Source: Flavihumibacter fluvii (GTDB taxonomy: Bacteria; Bacteroidota; Bacteroidia; Chitinophagales; Chitinophagaceae). From it: a stretch of DNA of 64,000 nucleotides. This document shows, piece by piece, positions 44,802-54,116 of this stretch (position 1 is its first letter; each line of letters opens with the position of its first letter). Under the pieces are notes generated by a model. It was given only the letters and a program-made list of their open reading frames with translations. It searched no databases and was not told the DNA's origin. Location of the stretch: the NCBI RefSeq assembly GCF_018595675.2, contig NZ_CP092333.1:2442001-2506000 (forward strand), in the 5' to 3' direction. The translations under genes and the position numbers were made by a program.

Positions 44802-46220
44802 ATGTCTGGACATCAAGAGTACAGCTTCTTTGGAGCAGTAGAACAGAGCTTTGACAAGGCAGCTAAGTTTACGAATTGGGATCCGGGAATCCTTGAACAA
44901 ATTAAACAGTGTAATTCTGTTTACCGGATGCACTTCCCGGTCAAGATCGGCGATAAAATTGAGGTGATAAAGGCTTACCGTGTACAACACTCCCACCACA
45001 AAACACCCTGTAAAGGAGGTATCCGTTTCTCTACATCGGTGAACCTCGATGAGGTAATGGCCCTGGCCGCACTGATGACTTATAAATGCGCTATTGTGAA
45101 TGTTCCCTTCGGCGGCGCAAAAGGTGGAATTTCTATCGATCCCAAAAAATACACACCGTACGAGCTGGAGAAAATTACCCGCCGTTACACACATGAGTTG
45201 ATTAAGAAGAATTTTATCGGACCAGGCACAGACGTTCCTGCCCCTGATTATGGAACCGGCGAACGCGAGATGGCCTGGATCCTGGATACTTACATGAGTA
45301 TGAAGCCCGGTGAAATCGATGCACTGGGCTGCGTAACCGGCAAGCCAGTTACCCAAGGTGGCGTCAGGGGCCGCAGGGAGGCAACCGGACTAGGTGTATT
45401 TTATGGTATCCGTGAGGTGTGTAATATGCCTGAAGTGATGCAGAAATTAGGCCTTACACTGGGCGTCACCAACAAAACAGTTGTTGTCCAGGGATTGGGA
45501 AATGTGGGTTACCACGCGGCAAAATATTTCCGGGAAGGCGGTTCAAAAGTGATCGCTATTGCAGAATTTGAAGGTGCCATTATGAATGCAGCCGGTTTAA
45601 ACGAAGAAGAAGTATTCCAGCATCGCAAGAAAACCGGGTCCATCCTGAATTTTCCGGGTGCAACCAACCTGGCTTCCTCTAATGATGCCCTGGAACTGGA
45701 ATGTGATATCCTGATACCTGCGGCATTGGAAAACGTAGTAAATGGAGATAATGCACCAAATGTAAAAGCAAAGATTATTGGCGAAGCGGCAAATGGTCCA
45801 TTGACACCGGAAGCAGATGAGATTTTGGCTGCCAAGGGTGTTGTTGTCGTGCCTGATATGTACCTGAATGCAGGTGGTGTAACGGTATCTTATTTCGAAT
45901 GGTTAAAAAACCTTAGCCATGTTCGTTATGGCCGCCTGGAAAAACGCTTCACAGAAAACCAGAATAAAGACATTATCAACCAGATCGAAGGACTGACCGG
46001 TAAAAAAGTGGATGATGTGGCAAAAGAAAAAATTGAACACGGTGCTGATGAGGTTGACCTGGTCTATTCCGGCCTGGAGGAAACCATGATCAATGCAACA
46101 CGTGAAATCATGGACTGCTGGTTGAAAAATCCGTCCATTCCGGATATGCGCACAGCGGCTTATGTTGTGGCGATCAATAAAGTAGCGACCAGCTATGCAG
46201 AATTAGGGATATTCCCATAA
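44802..46220 (+). CDS. gdhA: Glutamate dehydrogenase (Glu/Leu/Phe/Val dehydrogenase family)
   Basis: 472 residues. Substrate-binding [19 protein letters not shown] and the catalytic Lys in [28 protein letters not shown], and the NAD(P)-binding [15 protein letters not shown]. Longer than the common 410-450-residue form by a C-terminal extension (residues about 400-472). Interconverts glutamate and 2-oxoglutarate plus ammonia. It is a single-gene unit; an inverted heptad repeat follows the stop. Confidence 0.92.
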   Translation: MSGHQEYSFFGAVEQSFDKAAKFTNWDPGILEQIKQCNSVYRMHFPVKIGDKIEVIKAYRVQHSHHKTPCKGGIRFSTSVNLDEVMALAALMTYKCAIVNVPFGGAKGGISIDPKKYTPYELEKITRRYTHELIKKNFIGPGTDVPAPDYGTGEREMAWILDTYMSMKPGEIDALGCVTGKPVTQGGVRGRREATGLGVFYGIREVCNMPEVMQKLGLTLGVTNKTVVVQGLGNVGYHAAKYFREGGSKVIAIAEFEGAIMNAAGLNEEEVFQHRKKTGSILNFPGATNLASSNDALELECDILIPAALENVVNGDNAPNVKAKIIGEAANGPLTPEADEILAAKGVVVVPDMYLNAGGVTVSYFEWLKNLSHVRYGRLEKRFTENQNKDIINQIEGLTGKKVDDVAKEKIEHGADEVDLVYSGLEETMINATREIMDCWLKNPSIPDMRTAAYVVAINKVATSYAELGIFP

Positions 46221-46225
46221 GAGGA

Positions 46226-46290
46226 AAAAGTGAATAGTGAATAGTGAATGGTGAACGGTGAACAGGGTGAATACGCTACTGTTCACCGTT
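46226..46290. repeat. Seven-base repeat array AATAGTG/AACGGTG with inverted copies forming a 12-base hairpin
   Basis: Six units from 46226 to 46267 (AAAAGTG, AATAGTG, AATAGTG, AATGGTG, AACGGTG, AACAGGG). AACGGTGAACAG (46254-46265) pairs perfectly with CTGTTCACCGTT (46279-46290). It lies between two convergent genes and reaches into the stop codon of the HsdR-N gene. It may also act as a terminator for both. Confidence 0.85.
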
Positions 46291-46739
46291 TATTCCTCAC
46301 CTTCCCGCCAGGCGGGTAGTTCCAACAGTGCTTCAAGCCTTCCGTTCTTTTTCTCAAAAAACCAGCTGCTCCTGCCATTGGTTACCACCAGGTATCGAAC
46401 CGGGATGGCCATATTATATCGAAGTACCTGGTGTACCACTGCGTCGCTGATGGTTACATCCATCGATTTACATTCCACCATCATCCAGGGTTTATGCTGT
46501 TGATTATACACAAGGATATCAAACCGCTTGCTCAGCTCGCCCAATTGCATTTCTTTTTCAACAGCAATCAGTGAGGCGGGATAATTCATTTCCTGAAAAA
46601 GGTATTGCAGGAAGTTCTGCCTTACCCATTCCTCAGGTGTAAAAGCTACCCAACGTTTACGCGCTTCATCAAAAATCTGGTGCTTGCCATCCATTTCGCG
46701 CATCCGGAAAGGATAATCAGGAAATACCAGGTTTATCAT
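46290..46739 (-). CDS. Solitary HsdR N-terminal-domain protein
   Basis: 149 residues. The nuclease-like core of type I restriction R subunits is recognised: RFDILVYNQQHKPWMMVECKS carries the D-x-n-(E)-x-K pattern, preceded by VRQNFLQYLFQEMNYPASLIAVEKEM. There is no helicase domain and no methylase or specificity gene nearby, so it is not a restriction system. Such stand-alone proteins occur in many Bacteroidota; their role is unknown. Confidence 0.82.
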   Translation of the reverse strand: MINLVFPDYPFRMREMDGKHQIFDEARKRWVAFTPEEWVRQNFLQYLFQEMNYPASLIAVEKEMQLGELSKRFDILVYNQQHKPWMMVECKSMDVTISDAVVHQVLRYNMAIPVRYLVVTNGRSSWFFEKKNGRLEALLELPAWREGEE

Positions 46740-46817
46740 GTGCCAAAGCTATGCTTCGCAAACCGGATGGCAAATACCCTGGCTGCTGAATATTAAAATT
46801 GAATCGTAAATTGTCTA

Positions 46818-47588
46818 ATGAAAACCAAAGCAGAAATAGTAGAAAACTGGTTGCCGAGGTATACTGGGCAACCACTGGAAGATTTTGGTAAATATATTTT
46901 GCTGACCAATTTCAGCAACTACGTAGAATGGTTTGCAAAATGGCATAAGGTTGGGGTAATAGGTGCCGATAAACCCATGCAATGCGCCACAGCAAATGAT
47001 ATTACCATCATTAACTTCGGCATGGGCAGCCCGACCGCAGCAACAGTGATGGACCTTTTATCTGCCATTGAACCCAAAGCAGTCTTGTTCCTGGGCAAAT
47101 GCGGCGGGCTAAAAAAACGAAATACAGTTGGCGACCTGATCCTTCCAATTGCGGCTATACGCGGAGAGGGAACATCAAATGATTACTTTCCCCCTGAAGT
47201 GCCCGCATTACCTGCATTTGCCTTGCAAAAAGCCGTATCAACCACCATCCGTGACATGGGCGTTGACTACTGGACCGGTACCGTGTACACCACTAACCGA
47301 CGTGTTTGGGAACATGATGAAGAGTTCAAGGAATACCTGAAAATAATAAGGGCATACGCTATAGATATGGAAACTGCAACCATTTTTTCGGTTGGCTTTT
47401 ATAATAAAATCCCAACCGGCGCCCTGCTGCTTGTGAGCGATTCCCCCATGGTACCTGAAGGTGTAAAAACTGAAGAAAGTGACAAAAAGGTAACTTCCGA
47501 ATTTGTAGAAAGACATATCCGAATTGGCGTTGATTCGTTGAAACAACTGATCAACGATGGACTAACGGTTAAGCACCTTCGCTTTTAA
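46818..47588 (+). CDS. amn: AMP nucleosidase
   Basis: 256 residues of the nucleoside phosphorylase fold: ITIINFGMGSPTAATVMDLL, LFLGKCGGLKK, GEGTSNDYFPPEVPALP and YAIDMETATIFSVGF (catalytic region). This short form is the AMP nucleosidase of Bacteroidota, which splits AMP to adenine and ribose 5-phosphate. The larger N-terminal domain of the E. coli enzyme is absent. The ABC ATPase gene starts 10 bases later. Confidence 0.9.
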   Translation: MKTKAEIVENWLPRYTGQPLEDFGKYILLTNFSNYVEWFAKWHKVGVIGADKPMQCATANDITIINFGMGSPTAATVMDLLSAIEPKAVLFLGKCGGLKKRNTVGDLILPIAAIRGEGTSNDYFPPEVPALPAFALQKAVSTTIRDMGVDYWTGTVYTTNRRVWEHDEEFKEYLKIIRAYAIDMETATIFSVGFYNKIPTGALLLVSDSPMVPEGVKTEESDKKVTSEFVERHIRIGVDSLKQLINDGLTVKHLRF

Positions 47589-47598
47589 ACAGCGCGCC

Positions 47599-49320
47599 TT
47601 GGCACATCCCCTTTTATCAATCGAAAACCTTACGGTTGGATTTGGCACGGTTGCCAGCCCGAACCGTGCGATTGAAGGTATAACGTTAACGGTTAACCGT
47701 GGTGAAATTGTTGCAATTGTTGGCGAATCCGGCTCTGGAAAATCGGTCACTTCCCTATCAATACTGCAACTGCTCCCTGAAAAAAACACCCATTACCTTT
47801 CAGGAAAATTACAATTCAGTGCGAATGGTGAATCATTGGTGGACCTTCTGACACTATCTAATGCCGAACTCAGGAAATTCAGGGGCGCTGCAGTATCGAT
47901 GATTTTCCAGGAACCCATGACTTCGCTCAACCCGGTATTCACCTGTGGTGAACAAGTGATGGAAGCCATTCGCGTCCATAAAAAATGCACTTCTGCGGAG
48001 GCCAGGTTCCAGGCGCTGGAATTATTCCGGAAAGTAATGCTGCCAGCTCCTGAAGCCATCATGAAACGATATCCGCATGAGATCAGCGGCGGGCAAAAAC
48101 AACGGGTAATGATTGCCATGGCCATCAGTTGTGCCCCTGCCCTGCTGATCGCTGATGAGCCAACCACCGCTTTGGATGTAACCGTACAAAAAAACATTCT
48201 CGACCTCCTGGCTGATTTGCAGGCGCAAACGAATATGGGCCTGATCTTTATCACCCACGACCTGGGCGTGGTGCAGGATATTGCCCATAAGGTGGTTGTG
48301 ATGTTTCAGGGCAAAATTGTGGAGCAAAATTCTGCAAAGGAAATATTCCGGAACCCGGCGCATCCCTACACAAAAGCATTACTGGCTTGCCGACCTATCA
48401 TTCACCCTAAAGGCAGGAGGCTACCGGTTGTAAGCGATTTCTGGCAACCCGGTGAAAGTGACCAGCCAAATTTCCAGCCGTTGGTAAAATCCTCGCCGGC
48501 AGTTCAGTTGCCTGCGGGAAAAGAGCTCCTGAAAATAGAGCAATTAAGCGTTTGGTTTCCTACACAAAAAAACATACTTGGAAAAGCTAAGGGTTTTACC
48601 AAAGCGGTTGACGACCTGAGTTTTTCTGTATTTGAAGGAGAAACACTAGGAATTGTTGGCGAATCAGGCTGTGGCAAAACAACACTGGGAAGGGCATTGC
48701 TACGATTAATTCCCGCTACAGCCGGACGTGTCTGGTATAAAGAACGTGACCTTTTATCCCTTTCCAAAAGAGAATTGCAAGCCATACGCAAAAATATCCA
48801 GATCGTTTTCCAGGATCCTTATGGATCGCTAAATCCCCGGATTACTGTTGGTGAAGCCATCCGGGAAGCCATGGAAGTGCATGGAATCGGCCATTCCAAA
48901 AAAGCACGGAAAGATAAAGTGCTGGAATTACTGGAAAAAGTACACCTGAGCCCCAACCATTTTGACCGGTATCCACATGCATTCAGCGGTGGCCAAAGGC
49001 AGAGGATCGGCATCGCGAGGGCACTGGCCCTGGATCCCGGATTTATCGTTTTTGACGAAAGTGTTAGTGCGCTCGATGTAAGTATACAGGCCCAGGTCCT
49101 GAACCTGATCAATGACCTGAAGGCAGAATTTGGCTTTACCGCGCTTTTTATTTCCCACGATCTCGGTGTTGTGCGCTATATCAGCGACAGGATCCTGGTC
49201 ATGAAATCAGGGCATATTGAAGAAATTGGCACAGCAGAAGCCGTATTTAATGCCCCGCAATCGATCTATACACGGAATCTCCTGGATGCTATCCCCGGAA
49301 ACAGTTCGCTTTCCATATGA
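47599..49320 (+). CDS. Double ATP-binding subunit of a peptide/nickel-type ABC transporter (DppD-DppF fused)
   Basis: 573 residues from a TTG start at 47599 close after amn. Two complete ATPase domains: Walker A GESGSGKSVTS and GESGCGKTTLG, signatures ISGGQKQRVMIA and FSGGQRQRIGIARA, Walker B LLIADEPTTALDV and FIVFDESVSALDV. Each is of the oligopeptide (Opp/Dpp) class, with the C-terminal oligopeptide motif HPYTKALLACRP. Resembles GsiA/YejF. Permease and binding-protein genes are not in the window. Possible substrate: small peptides, by homology. Confidence 0.9.
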   Translation: MAHPLLSIENLTVGFGTVASPNRAIEGITLTVNRGEIVAIVGESGSGKSVTSLSILQLLPEKNTHYLSGKLQFSANGESLVDLLTLSNAELRKFRGAAVSMIFQEPMTSLNPVFTCGEQVMEAIRVHKKCTSAEARFQALELFRKVMLPAPEAIMKRYPHEISGGQKQRVMIAMAISCAPALLIADEPTTALDVTVQKNILDLLADLQAQTNMGLIFITHDLGVVQDIAHKVVVMFQGKIVEQNSAKEIFRNPAHPYTKALLACRPIIHPKGRRLPVVSDFWQPGESDQPNFQPLVKSSPAVQLPAGKELLKIEQLSVWFPTQKNILGKAKGFTKAVDDLSFSVFEGETLGIVGESGCGKTTLGRALLRLIPATAGRVWYKERDLLSLSKRELQAIRKNIQIVFQDPYGSLNPRITVGEAIREAMEVHGIGHSKKARKDKVLELLEKVHLSPNHFDRYPHAFSGGQRQRIGIARALALDPGFIVFDESVSALDVSIQAQVLNLINDLKAEFGFTALFISHDLGVVRYISDRILVMKSGHIEEIGTAEAVFNAPQSIYTRNLLDAIPGNSSLSI

Positions 49321-49331
49321 ATAAAATGCCT

Positions 49332-49463
49332 TACCTTCGCAGCCGTTTAACATCATGCCGTAACATGATTACAAACCCGGTGCTGTAAGACCGGGCTGTA
49401 TAGACACCCCAATTTTACCTTTTTACTGGTTTGTGTCGTGTGGCTGATGGTTGTAAAAAACCA
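49332..49463 (+). promoter_or_regulatory. queA leader with three short hairpins
   Basis: A TACCTTCG element (49332-49339, one mismatch to TAnnTTTG) is followed by three hairpins: ATCATG/CATGAT around CCGTAA (49352-49369), CCCGGT/ACCGGG around GCTGTAAG (49376-49395), TGGTT/AACCA around GTAAAA (49448-49463). All loops carry GTAA. The last ends 8 bases before the start codon. I recognise no known riboswitch. Confidence 0.4.
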
Positions 49464-49471
49464 CATAATAC

Positions 49472-50521
49472 ATGAAGCTATCACAGTTTAAGTTCGATCT
49501 CCCCCTCAACCTTATTGCCCAGCACCCTGCGAAAAAAAGAGAAGACAGCCGTATGATGGTTGTTAATCGGAAAACAGGCAATATAGAGAACAAGAATTTC
49601 CGCGATATTCTTGATTACTTTGATGATAAGGATGTTTTCGTAGTGAATAATACCAAAGTTTTCCCTGCACGTATGTATGGCCGTAAGGAAAAGACAGGTG
49701 CAAAAATTGAAGTATTCCTGTTGCGGGAACTTAATAAACCAAACCGTTTGTGGGATGTAATTGTAGACCCGGCCCGTAAGATAAGGGTAGGCAATAAATT
49801 ATATTTTGGGGAGAATGATGAACTGGTGGCAGAAGTAATAGATAACACCACCAGCCGTGGCCGTACTATCCGCTTCCTTTGGGAAGGCACCGATGAAGAG
49901 TTTCGCCAGATGCTGGAATTCCTGGGGGAAACGCCGCTTCCAAAATACATCAAACGCAAACCCGATGAAGAAGATAAAGAGCGTTACCAAACTGTTTATG
50001 CAAAACATGAAGGCGCGGTAGCTGCACCAACAGCCGGATTGCATTTCAGCCGTGAACTGATCAAACGCCTTGAAATTAAGGGGATCCGCTTTGCGGAAGT
50101 TACCCTGCACACCGGGCTCGGCACTTTCCGCCCCATTGAAGTGGAAGACCTGAGTAAACATAAAATGGATGCCGAATATTACCAGATCCTGGATACGGCC
50201 TGCCAGATCGTCAACAAAGCCAAAACAACCGGGCACCGCATCTGTTCTATCGGAACAACAACCATGCGCGCAGTTGAGTCTTCGTTTACTGCCGAAAAAT
50301 TATTGAAACCATCTGAAGGCTGGACCAACCATTTCATCCATCCGCCATACCAGTTTTCAATTGCAGATGCGCTGGTTACCAATTTTCATTTACCAAAAAC
50401 CAGTTTACTCATTATGACCTGCGCATTTGCCGGTTATGACCTGGCTATGGAAGCATACAAAAAAGCAATAAAGGATAAATACCGTTTCTTCAGCTATGGT
50501 GATGCCATGCTGGTAATTTAA
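49472..50521 (+). CDS. queA: S-adenosylmethionine:tRNA ribosyltransferase-isomerase
   Basis: 349 residues with the QueA blocks [62 protein letters not shown] and [22 protein letters not shown]. Uses SAM to build epoxyqueuosine on tRNA in the queuosine pathway. Usual length. An extended leader precedes it and a strong hairpin terminator follows. Confidence 0.96.
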   Translation: MKLSQFKFDLPLNLIAQHPAKKREDSRMMVVNRKTGNIENKNFRDILDYFDDKDVFVVNNTKVFPARMYGRKEKTGAKIEVFLLRELNKPNRLWDVIVDPARKIRVGNKLYFGENDELVAEVIDNTTSRGRTIRFLWEGTDEEFRQMLEFLGETPLPKYIKRKPDEEDKERYQTVYAKHEGAVAAPTAGLHFSRELIKRLEIKGIRFAEVTLHTGLGTFRPIEVEDLSKHKMDAEYYQILDTACQIVNKAKTTGHRICSIGTTTMRAVESSFTAEKLLKPSEGWTNHFIHPPYQFSIADALVTNFHLPKTSLLIMTCAFAGYDLAMEAYKKAIKDKYRFFSYGDAMLVI

Positions 50522-50552
50522 CGAAGGATTATTCTTCCGGTAATTTAAGCAG

Positions 50553-50606
50553 TCCCGACTTTAGAGGTTTATTCACATAAACTTCTATAGCCGGGATTCA
50601 TTTTTT
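50553..50606 (+). terminator. Terminator after queA
   Basis: A 19-base stem with two mismatches (50553-50571 with 50578-50596) around TTCACA is followed by TTCAT6. Confidence 0.75.
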
Positions 50607-50630
50607 AATCCATTAGTACTATTTTGTAGT

Positions 50631-51569
50631 ATGAAAAAGTTCCTCTTTTTTACACTCCTTTACATGTTATCCAAACACCAGGCCGATGCCCAGGAAATCA
50701 TTCCCCTTTATGCTGCTGATGCGATACCTAACAGTAAGCCATCAACGCTTGTGGAAAAGACTGAAAAAGCGGGAAACGGTCATATGATCACTTCCAATGT
50801 AACCCAACCAACCCTGACTGTTTATTTACCACCGGCCGATAAAGCCAATGGAACAGCCGTGATTATTTGTCCCGGCGGCGGATATTTTATACTCGCTGCC
50901 GAACATGAAGGAAGCGATGTGGCGAAAAAATTTAATGAGTGGGGCGTTACAGCATTTGTTTTAAAATATCGCCTGCCATCTGCGGAGACCATGGGGGATC
51001 CAACTATTGGCCCGCTGCAGGATGCACAACGGGCGATTCAATTTGTTCGGGAGAAAGCCAAGCTCTGGCAACTTGAATCCAGGCAAATCGGGATTATGGG
51101 ATTCAGTGCGGGTGGTCACCTGGCCGCGAGTGCTGCCGTTCACTTCGACCAAAGCTTTATCCCAAATCCATTGAAAACATCCCTTCGCCCGGATTTCGTA
51201 ATTCTTGCATATCCGGTCATTAGCTTTAACGATGAAATTGGCCACAAAGGCAGCCGCGAGAAACTTTTAGGCAAGGAACCCGATCCGGCTAAATTAAAAT
51301 ATTTCAGCCTGGAGACCCAGGTCACCAAAAAGACACCGCCGGTATTTTTAATGCATGCCAAAGATGACAAGGGGGTGAAAGTGGATAATACACTCCAGTT
51401 TGCTGAAGCCCTGGAAAAAAATAAGGTAAAGCATGATATATACCTTTACGAAAAAGGCGGGCACGGATTCGGGCTCAAAAATCCAACCAGTGATGTCGAT
51501 TGGATGAAATACGTAAAGGAATGGATGTTTGGAATGGACCTCATCCTCAAACGGACTTCTAAGTTTTAG
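50631..51569 (+). CDS. Exported alpha/beta-hydrolase esterase (acetyl-xylan-esterase-like)
   Basis: 312 residues with a signal peptide ending in a cleavage site near QADAQ (residue 20). Serine nucleophile in GIMGFSAGGHLA, oxyanion loop VIICPGGGYFIL, Asp in LMHAKDDKGV and His in KGGHGFGL. This is the BD-FAE/acetyl-xylan esterase type of esterase common in polysaccharide-degrading Bacteroidota. Single gene; a palindrome follows. Substrate likely acyl groups on plant or surface sugars (inference). Confidence 0.85.
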   Translation: MKKFLFFTLLYMLSKHQADAQEIIPLYAADAIPNSKPSTLVEKTEKAGNGHMITSNVTQPTLTVYLPPADKANGTAVIICPGGGYFILAAEHEGSDVAKKFNEWGVTAFVLKYRLPSAETMGDPTIGPLQDAQRAIQFVREKAKLWQLESRQIGIMGFSAGGHLAASAAVHFDQSFIPNPLKTSLRPDFVILAYPVISFNDEIGHKGSREKLLGKEPDPAKLKYFSLETQVTKKTPPVFLMHAKDDKGVKVDNTLQFAEALEKNKVKHDIYLYEKGGHGFGLKNPTSDVDWMKYVKEWMFGMDLILKRTSKF

Positions 51570-51578
51570 GTAATAGGT

Positions 51579-51603
51579 GTCTGACATCTTTAAGATGTCA
51601 GAC
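51579..51603. repeat. Perfect 25-base palindrome between two convergent genes
   Basis: GTCTGACATCTT and AAGATGTCAGAC flank a central T. On neither strand is it followed directly by a T-run, so it is not a standard intrinsic terminator. Possibly a dispersed repeat or a protein site. Confidence 0.7.
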
Positions 51604-51609
51604 AAAAAA

Positions 51610-52929
51610 TTACAAATCGAACAACCCTTTATTCAGCAACTGAAGAGTCTCCGTCTTGTAGGCAGAGGGAATCAGCAGCGAAACATTGTGACGGCTGCCT
51701 CCATAACTCACCATTCTGACGGGAACGGGTTTCAGGCAGTCGAAAAGGCGGCTAAGAATATCTTTTGTTTGGGCAATATCATTTCCAACGATTGAGACGA
51801 TGGTTTGATCACTGTCTACTTCCACTGTTCCGAAGGGTTCTAACTCTTTAATGATCAAAGGCAGGAAGGCGGCACTATCTATTGTAACGGAGACTGCCAC
51901 CTCCGAAGTAGTGATCATATCGATAGGTGTCCGATACTTTTCAAATACTTCAAAAATCTTGCGCAGGAATCCATATGCCAATAACATCCGGCTGCTTTTA
52001 ATATTAATAGCGATAATACCGTCTTTTGCGGCAACAGCTTTTACGCCAACGGAGCCTGCTTCCTGGGTAATTACAGTTCCGGCGGCCTCAGGCTGCATGG
52101 TATTGAGTAGTTTAACAGGGACTTTTTCCTGTTGCGCCGGCCAGATACAGGTTGGGTGCAGGATCTTGGCCCCAAAATAGGCAAGCTCGGCAGCCTCTTC
52201 AAAACTAAGTTGTTCAATGGGAACAGTTTTGTTCACTACACGTGGATCATTATTGTGCATACCATCTATATCTGTCCAGATTTCACATACGGAACAATTG
52301 GCAGCAGCAGCTATCAGCGAGGCTGTATAATCGCTTCCACCCCGCTTCAGGTTATCCACTTCACCACGGATATTCCTGCATATGTATCCCTGGGTAATAA
52401 AAAGGTCAATTCCAGGATGAGCTGCCAGCACAGGCAATAGCTTCTGGCGGATCACTGCAACCTGTGGTTCGTCATTAGCATCAATGCTCATAAACTCCAG
52501 CGCAGGCAGCAAAGCATGTTTAATTCCCTGCTCTTCCAGGTAAACAGAAAATAATTTTGTACTCATCAGTTCGCCCTGAGCAAGGATATCCTTATTCAAC
52601 GCTTCATTAAAAGAAATTTTAGTAATGATATTCAGGAATTCAAAATGTTCAGCAAGTATTGCATTTGCTTTTGCACAAGTGGCTTCCTGATGCAGCAGTG
52701 ATTGAACGAATTCATGGTAATGGGATTCCAGTTTATCGATGATTTGTTTGGCATTTTCCTTCTCGCCTTTCGATAAGGCATCGCCTATAGACACTAATGT
52801 ATTTGTTGTACCACTTAATGCACTTAACACTACAATTTTAGGTTCCGTGTCATTTGTGATCAACTGTGCCACCTGGTGCATCCGTTCTGGTTTTCCAACG
52901 GATGTACCCCCGAACTTCATTACTTTCAT
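51610..52929 (-). CDS. lysC: Aspartate kinase
   Basis: 439 residues: MKVMKFGGTSVGKPERM, SALSGTTNTL, SFNEALNKDILAQGELMSTKL, NLKRGGSDYTASLIAAA and EIWTDIDGMHNNDPR, then two ACT domains (AAKDGIIAINIKSSRML, TIVSIVGNDI). The monofunctional form with no homoserine dehydrogenase domain. First step of the lysine, threonine and methionine route; the ACT domains point to feedback control by amino acids. Confidence 0.96.
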   Translation of the reverse strand: MKVMKFGGTSVGKPERMHQVAQLITNDTEPKIVVLSALSGTTNTLVSIGDALSKGEKENAKQIIDKLESHYHEFVQSLLHQEATCAKANAILAEHFEFLNIITKISFNEALNKDILAQGELMSTKLFSVYLEEQGIKHALLPALEFMSIDANDEPQVAVIRQKLLPVLAAHPGIDLFITQGYICRNIRGEVDNLKRGGSDYTASLIAAAANCSVCEIWTDIDGMHNNDPRVVNKTVPIEQLSFEEAAELAYFGAKILHPTCIWPAQQEKVPVKLLNTMQPEAAGTVITQEAGSVGVKAVAAKDGIIAINIKSSRMLLAYGFLRKIFEVFEKYRTPIDMITTSEVAVSVTIDSAAFLPLIIKELEPFGTVEVDSDQTIVSIVGNDIAQTKDILSRLFDCLKPVPVRMVSYGGSRHNVSLLIPSAYKTETLQLLNKGLFDL

Positions 52930-52971
52930 CGCTGCTGTATAATTTTTATTTTTTGAATTTGCGGAGCGAAT

Positions 52972-54060
52972 TTACGGCTTTAAAAAGGGAATTGAGAATC
53001 GATCACCCAGTAATTTCAGGTCATCTACTACCGCGCTCAATAACGGGATCCCGTTCAAACGGCGATCCTGCTCCAATTCCACCTCTGGTTCACCCGGCAC
53101 AATTACCCGATCAACCCCCTCGACAGTCCTGGCCGACTTAAACCTCCTGATCCATTGGTCCATGTGCAACTTAAAATCAGCTGCCGGCCTGAAGGCATCA
53201 ATGCGCATGGCGCCGAAAAAATGGCCGATCCCTTTGCCCGGCATCCCCGTTGGCATTGGCACATAGGCAGGAAAAGGTGGTACCCATGGACCATAGTTCG
53301 CTCCACTTAATACGGCAGAAAATATATCTACGATGGCGCCTAATGCATAGCCTTTATGGCTGCCGTGCTCCCGGTCGCCGCCGAGCGGCAATAATGCTCC
53401 CCCATTTTTAAGGGCATGGGCATCTGTCGTTGAATTACCTTGTGCATCCTGTATCCAACCCGAAGGGGCTGCTTCCTTTTTACGTTGAAGGATCTCCAGT
53501 TTGCCATTCGCCGCAGTGGTTGTGGCCATATCTGCCACAAAAGGAGCTTCGGTTCCAGCTGGCACGGCCACACAAATCGGATTCGTTCCCAATAACCTTT
53601 CCACCGAAAATGTGGGGGCTACAAGGGCGCTGGCGTTGGTCATGCTGATTCCGATCATATCATATTGCAAGGCCATCATGGCATGCGATGCGGCAATTCC
53701 ATAATGGTTGCTGTTTTGTACGCTTACCCAACCGGTGCCTACATTTTTTGCCTTATCAATGGCCACCTGCATCGCATATGGCGCCACCACAAGTCCGAGA
53801 CCGGCATCACCATCCAACACAGCAGTTGATGGCGTTTCATGAATTATTTTCATTTCTGGCGTAGCATTTACCCTGGTGGCTTCCCATAACCGGACATAGC
53901 CGCTCAACCGGGCAATACCATGTGAATCAATCCCACGCAAGTCTGCACTGAGTAAAACCCTGGTAGCTGTAGTGGCATCTTGTTCAGAACAGCCGATTTT
54001 TCTAAAAATAGCTTCTGTAAATGCGGATAACTGACTGAGGGAATAATTTGATGAAGACAT
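52972..54060 (-). CDS. Ldh-family (malate/L-lactate/ureidoglycolate type) oxidoreductase
   Basis: 362 residues of the NAD(P)-dependent LDH2/MDG2 fold: LRGIDSHGIARLSGYV (catalytic His in DSHG), VQNSNHYGIAASHAM, TNPICVAVPAG, HKGYALGAIVDIFS and GIGHFFGAM. Members reduce 2-keto acids such as pyruvate, oxaloacetate or 2,3-diketogulonate, so the substrate stays open. It follows ssb behind a terminator and precedes lysC on the same strand. Confidence 0.9.
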   Translation of the reverse strand: MSSSNYSLSQLSAFTEAIFRKIGCSEQDATTATRVLLSADLRGIDSHGIARLSGYVRLWEATRVNATPEMKIIHETPSTAVLDGDAGLGLVVAPYAMQVAIDKAKNVGTGWVSVQNSNHYGIAASHAMMALQYDMIGISMTNASALVAPTFSVERLLGTNPICVAVPAGTEAPFVADMATTTAANGKLEILQRKKEAAPSGWIQDAQGNSTTDAHALKNGGALLPLGGDREHGSHKGYALGAIVDIFSAVLSGANYGPWVPPFPAYVPMPTGMPGKGIGHFFGAMRIDAFRPAADFKLHMDQWIRRFKSARTVEGVDRVIVPGEPEVELEQDRRLNGIPLLSAVVDDLKLLGDRFSIPFLKP

Positions 54061-54074
54061 AATGAAATATAGTC

Positions 54075-54105
54075 AGAAAAATAGGGCTGTCCGAAGACAG
54101 CCCCC
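54075..54105 (-). terminator. Intrinsic terminator of ssb
   Basis: Stem GGGCTGTC/GACAGCCC (8 pairs) that on the minus strand closes on a C(TTCG)G tetraloop, followed by TATTTTTCT. A very stable form. Confidence 0.88.
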
Positions 54106-54116
54106 AAAACAATGAT

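Noticed and set aside
46290-46739. Restriction-modification system
   Set aside because: Only an HsdR N-terminal domain is encoded; no methylase, specificity or helicase parts are near.
49321-49471. preQ1 riboswitch upstream of queA
   Set aside because: The typical stem plus A-rich tail of preQ1 classes I remember is not found; the three hairpins do not fit it.
51579-51603. Terminator for the esterase and lysC genes
   Set aside because: The stem is followed by A-runs on the plus strand, and on the minus strand the T-run comes before the stem, not after it.
51348-51795. Two small open frames starting in the palindrome (MSDI... in both directions)
   Set aside because: Their similar starts come from the palindrome itself and the rest runs opposite to the esterase and lysC genes.
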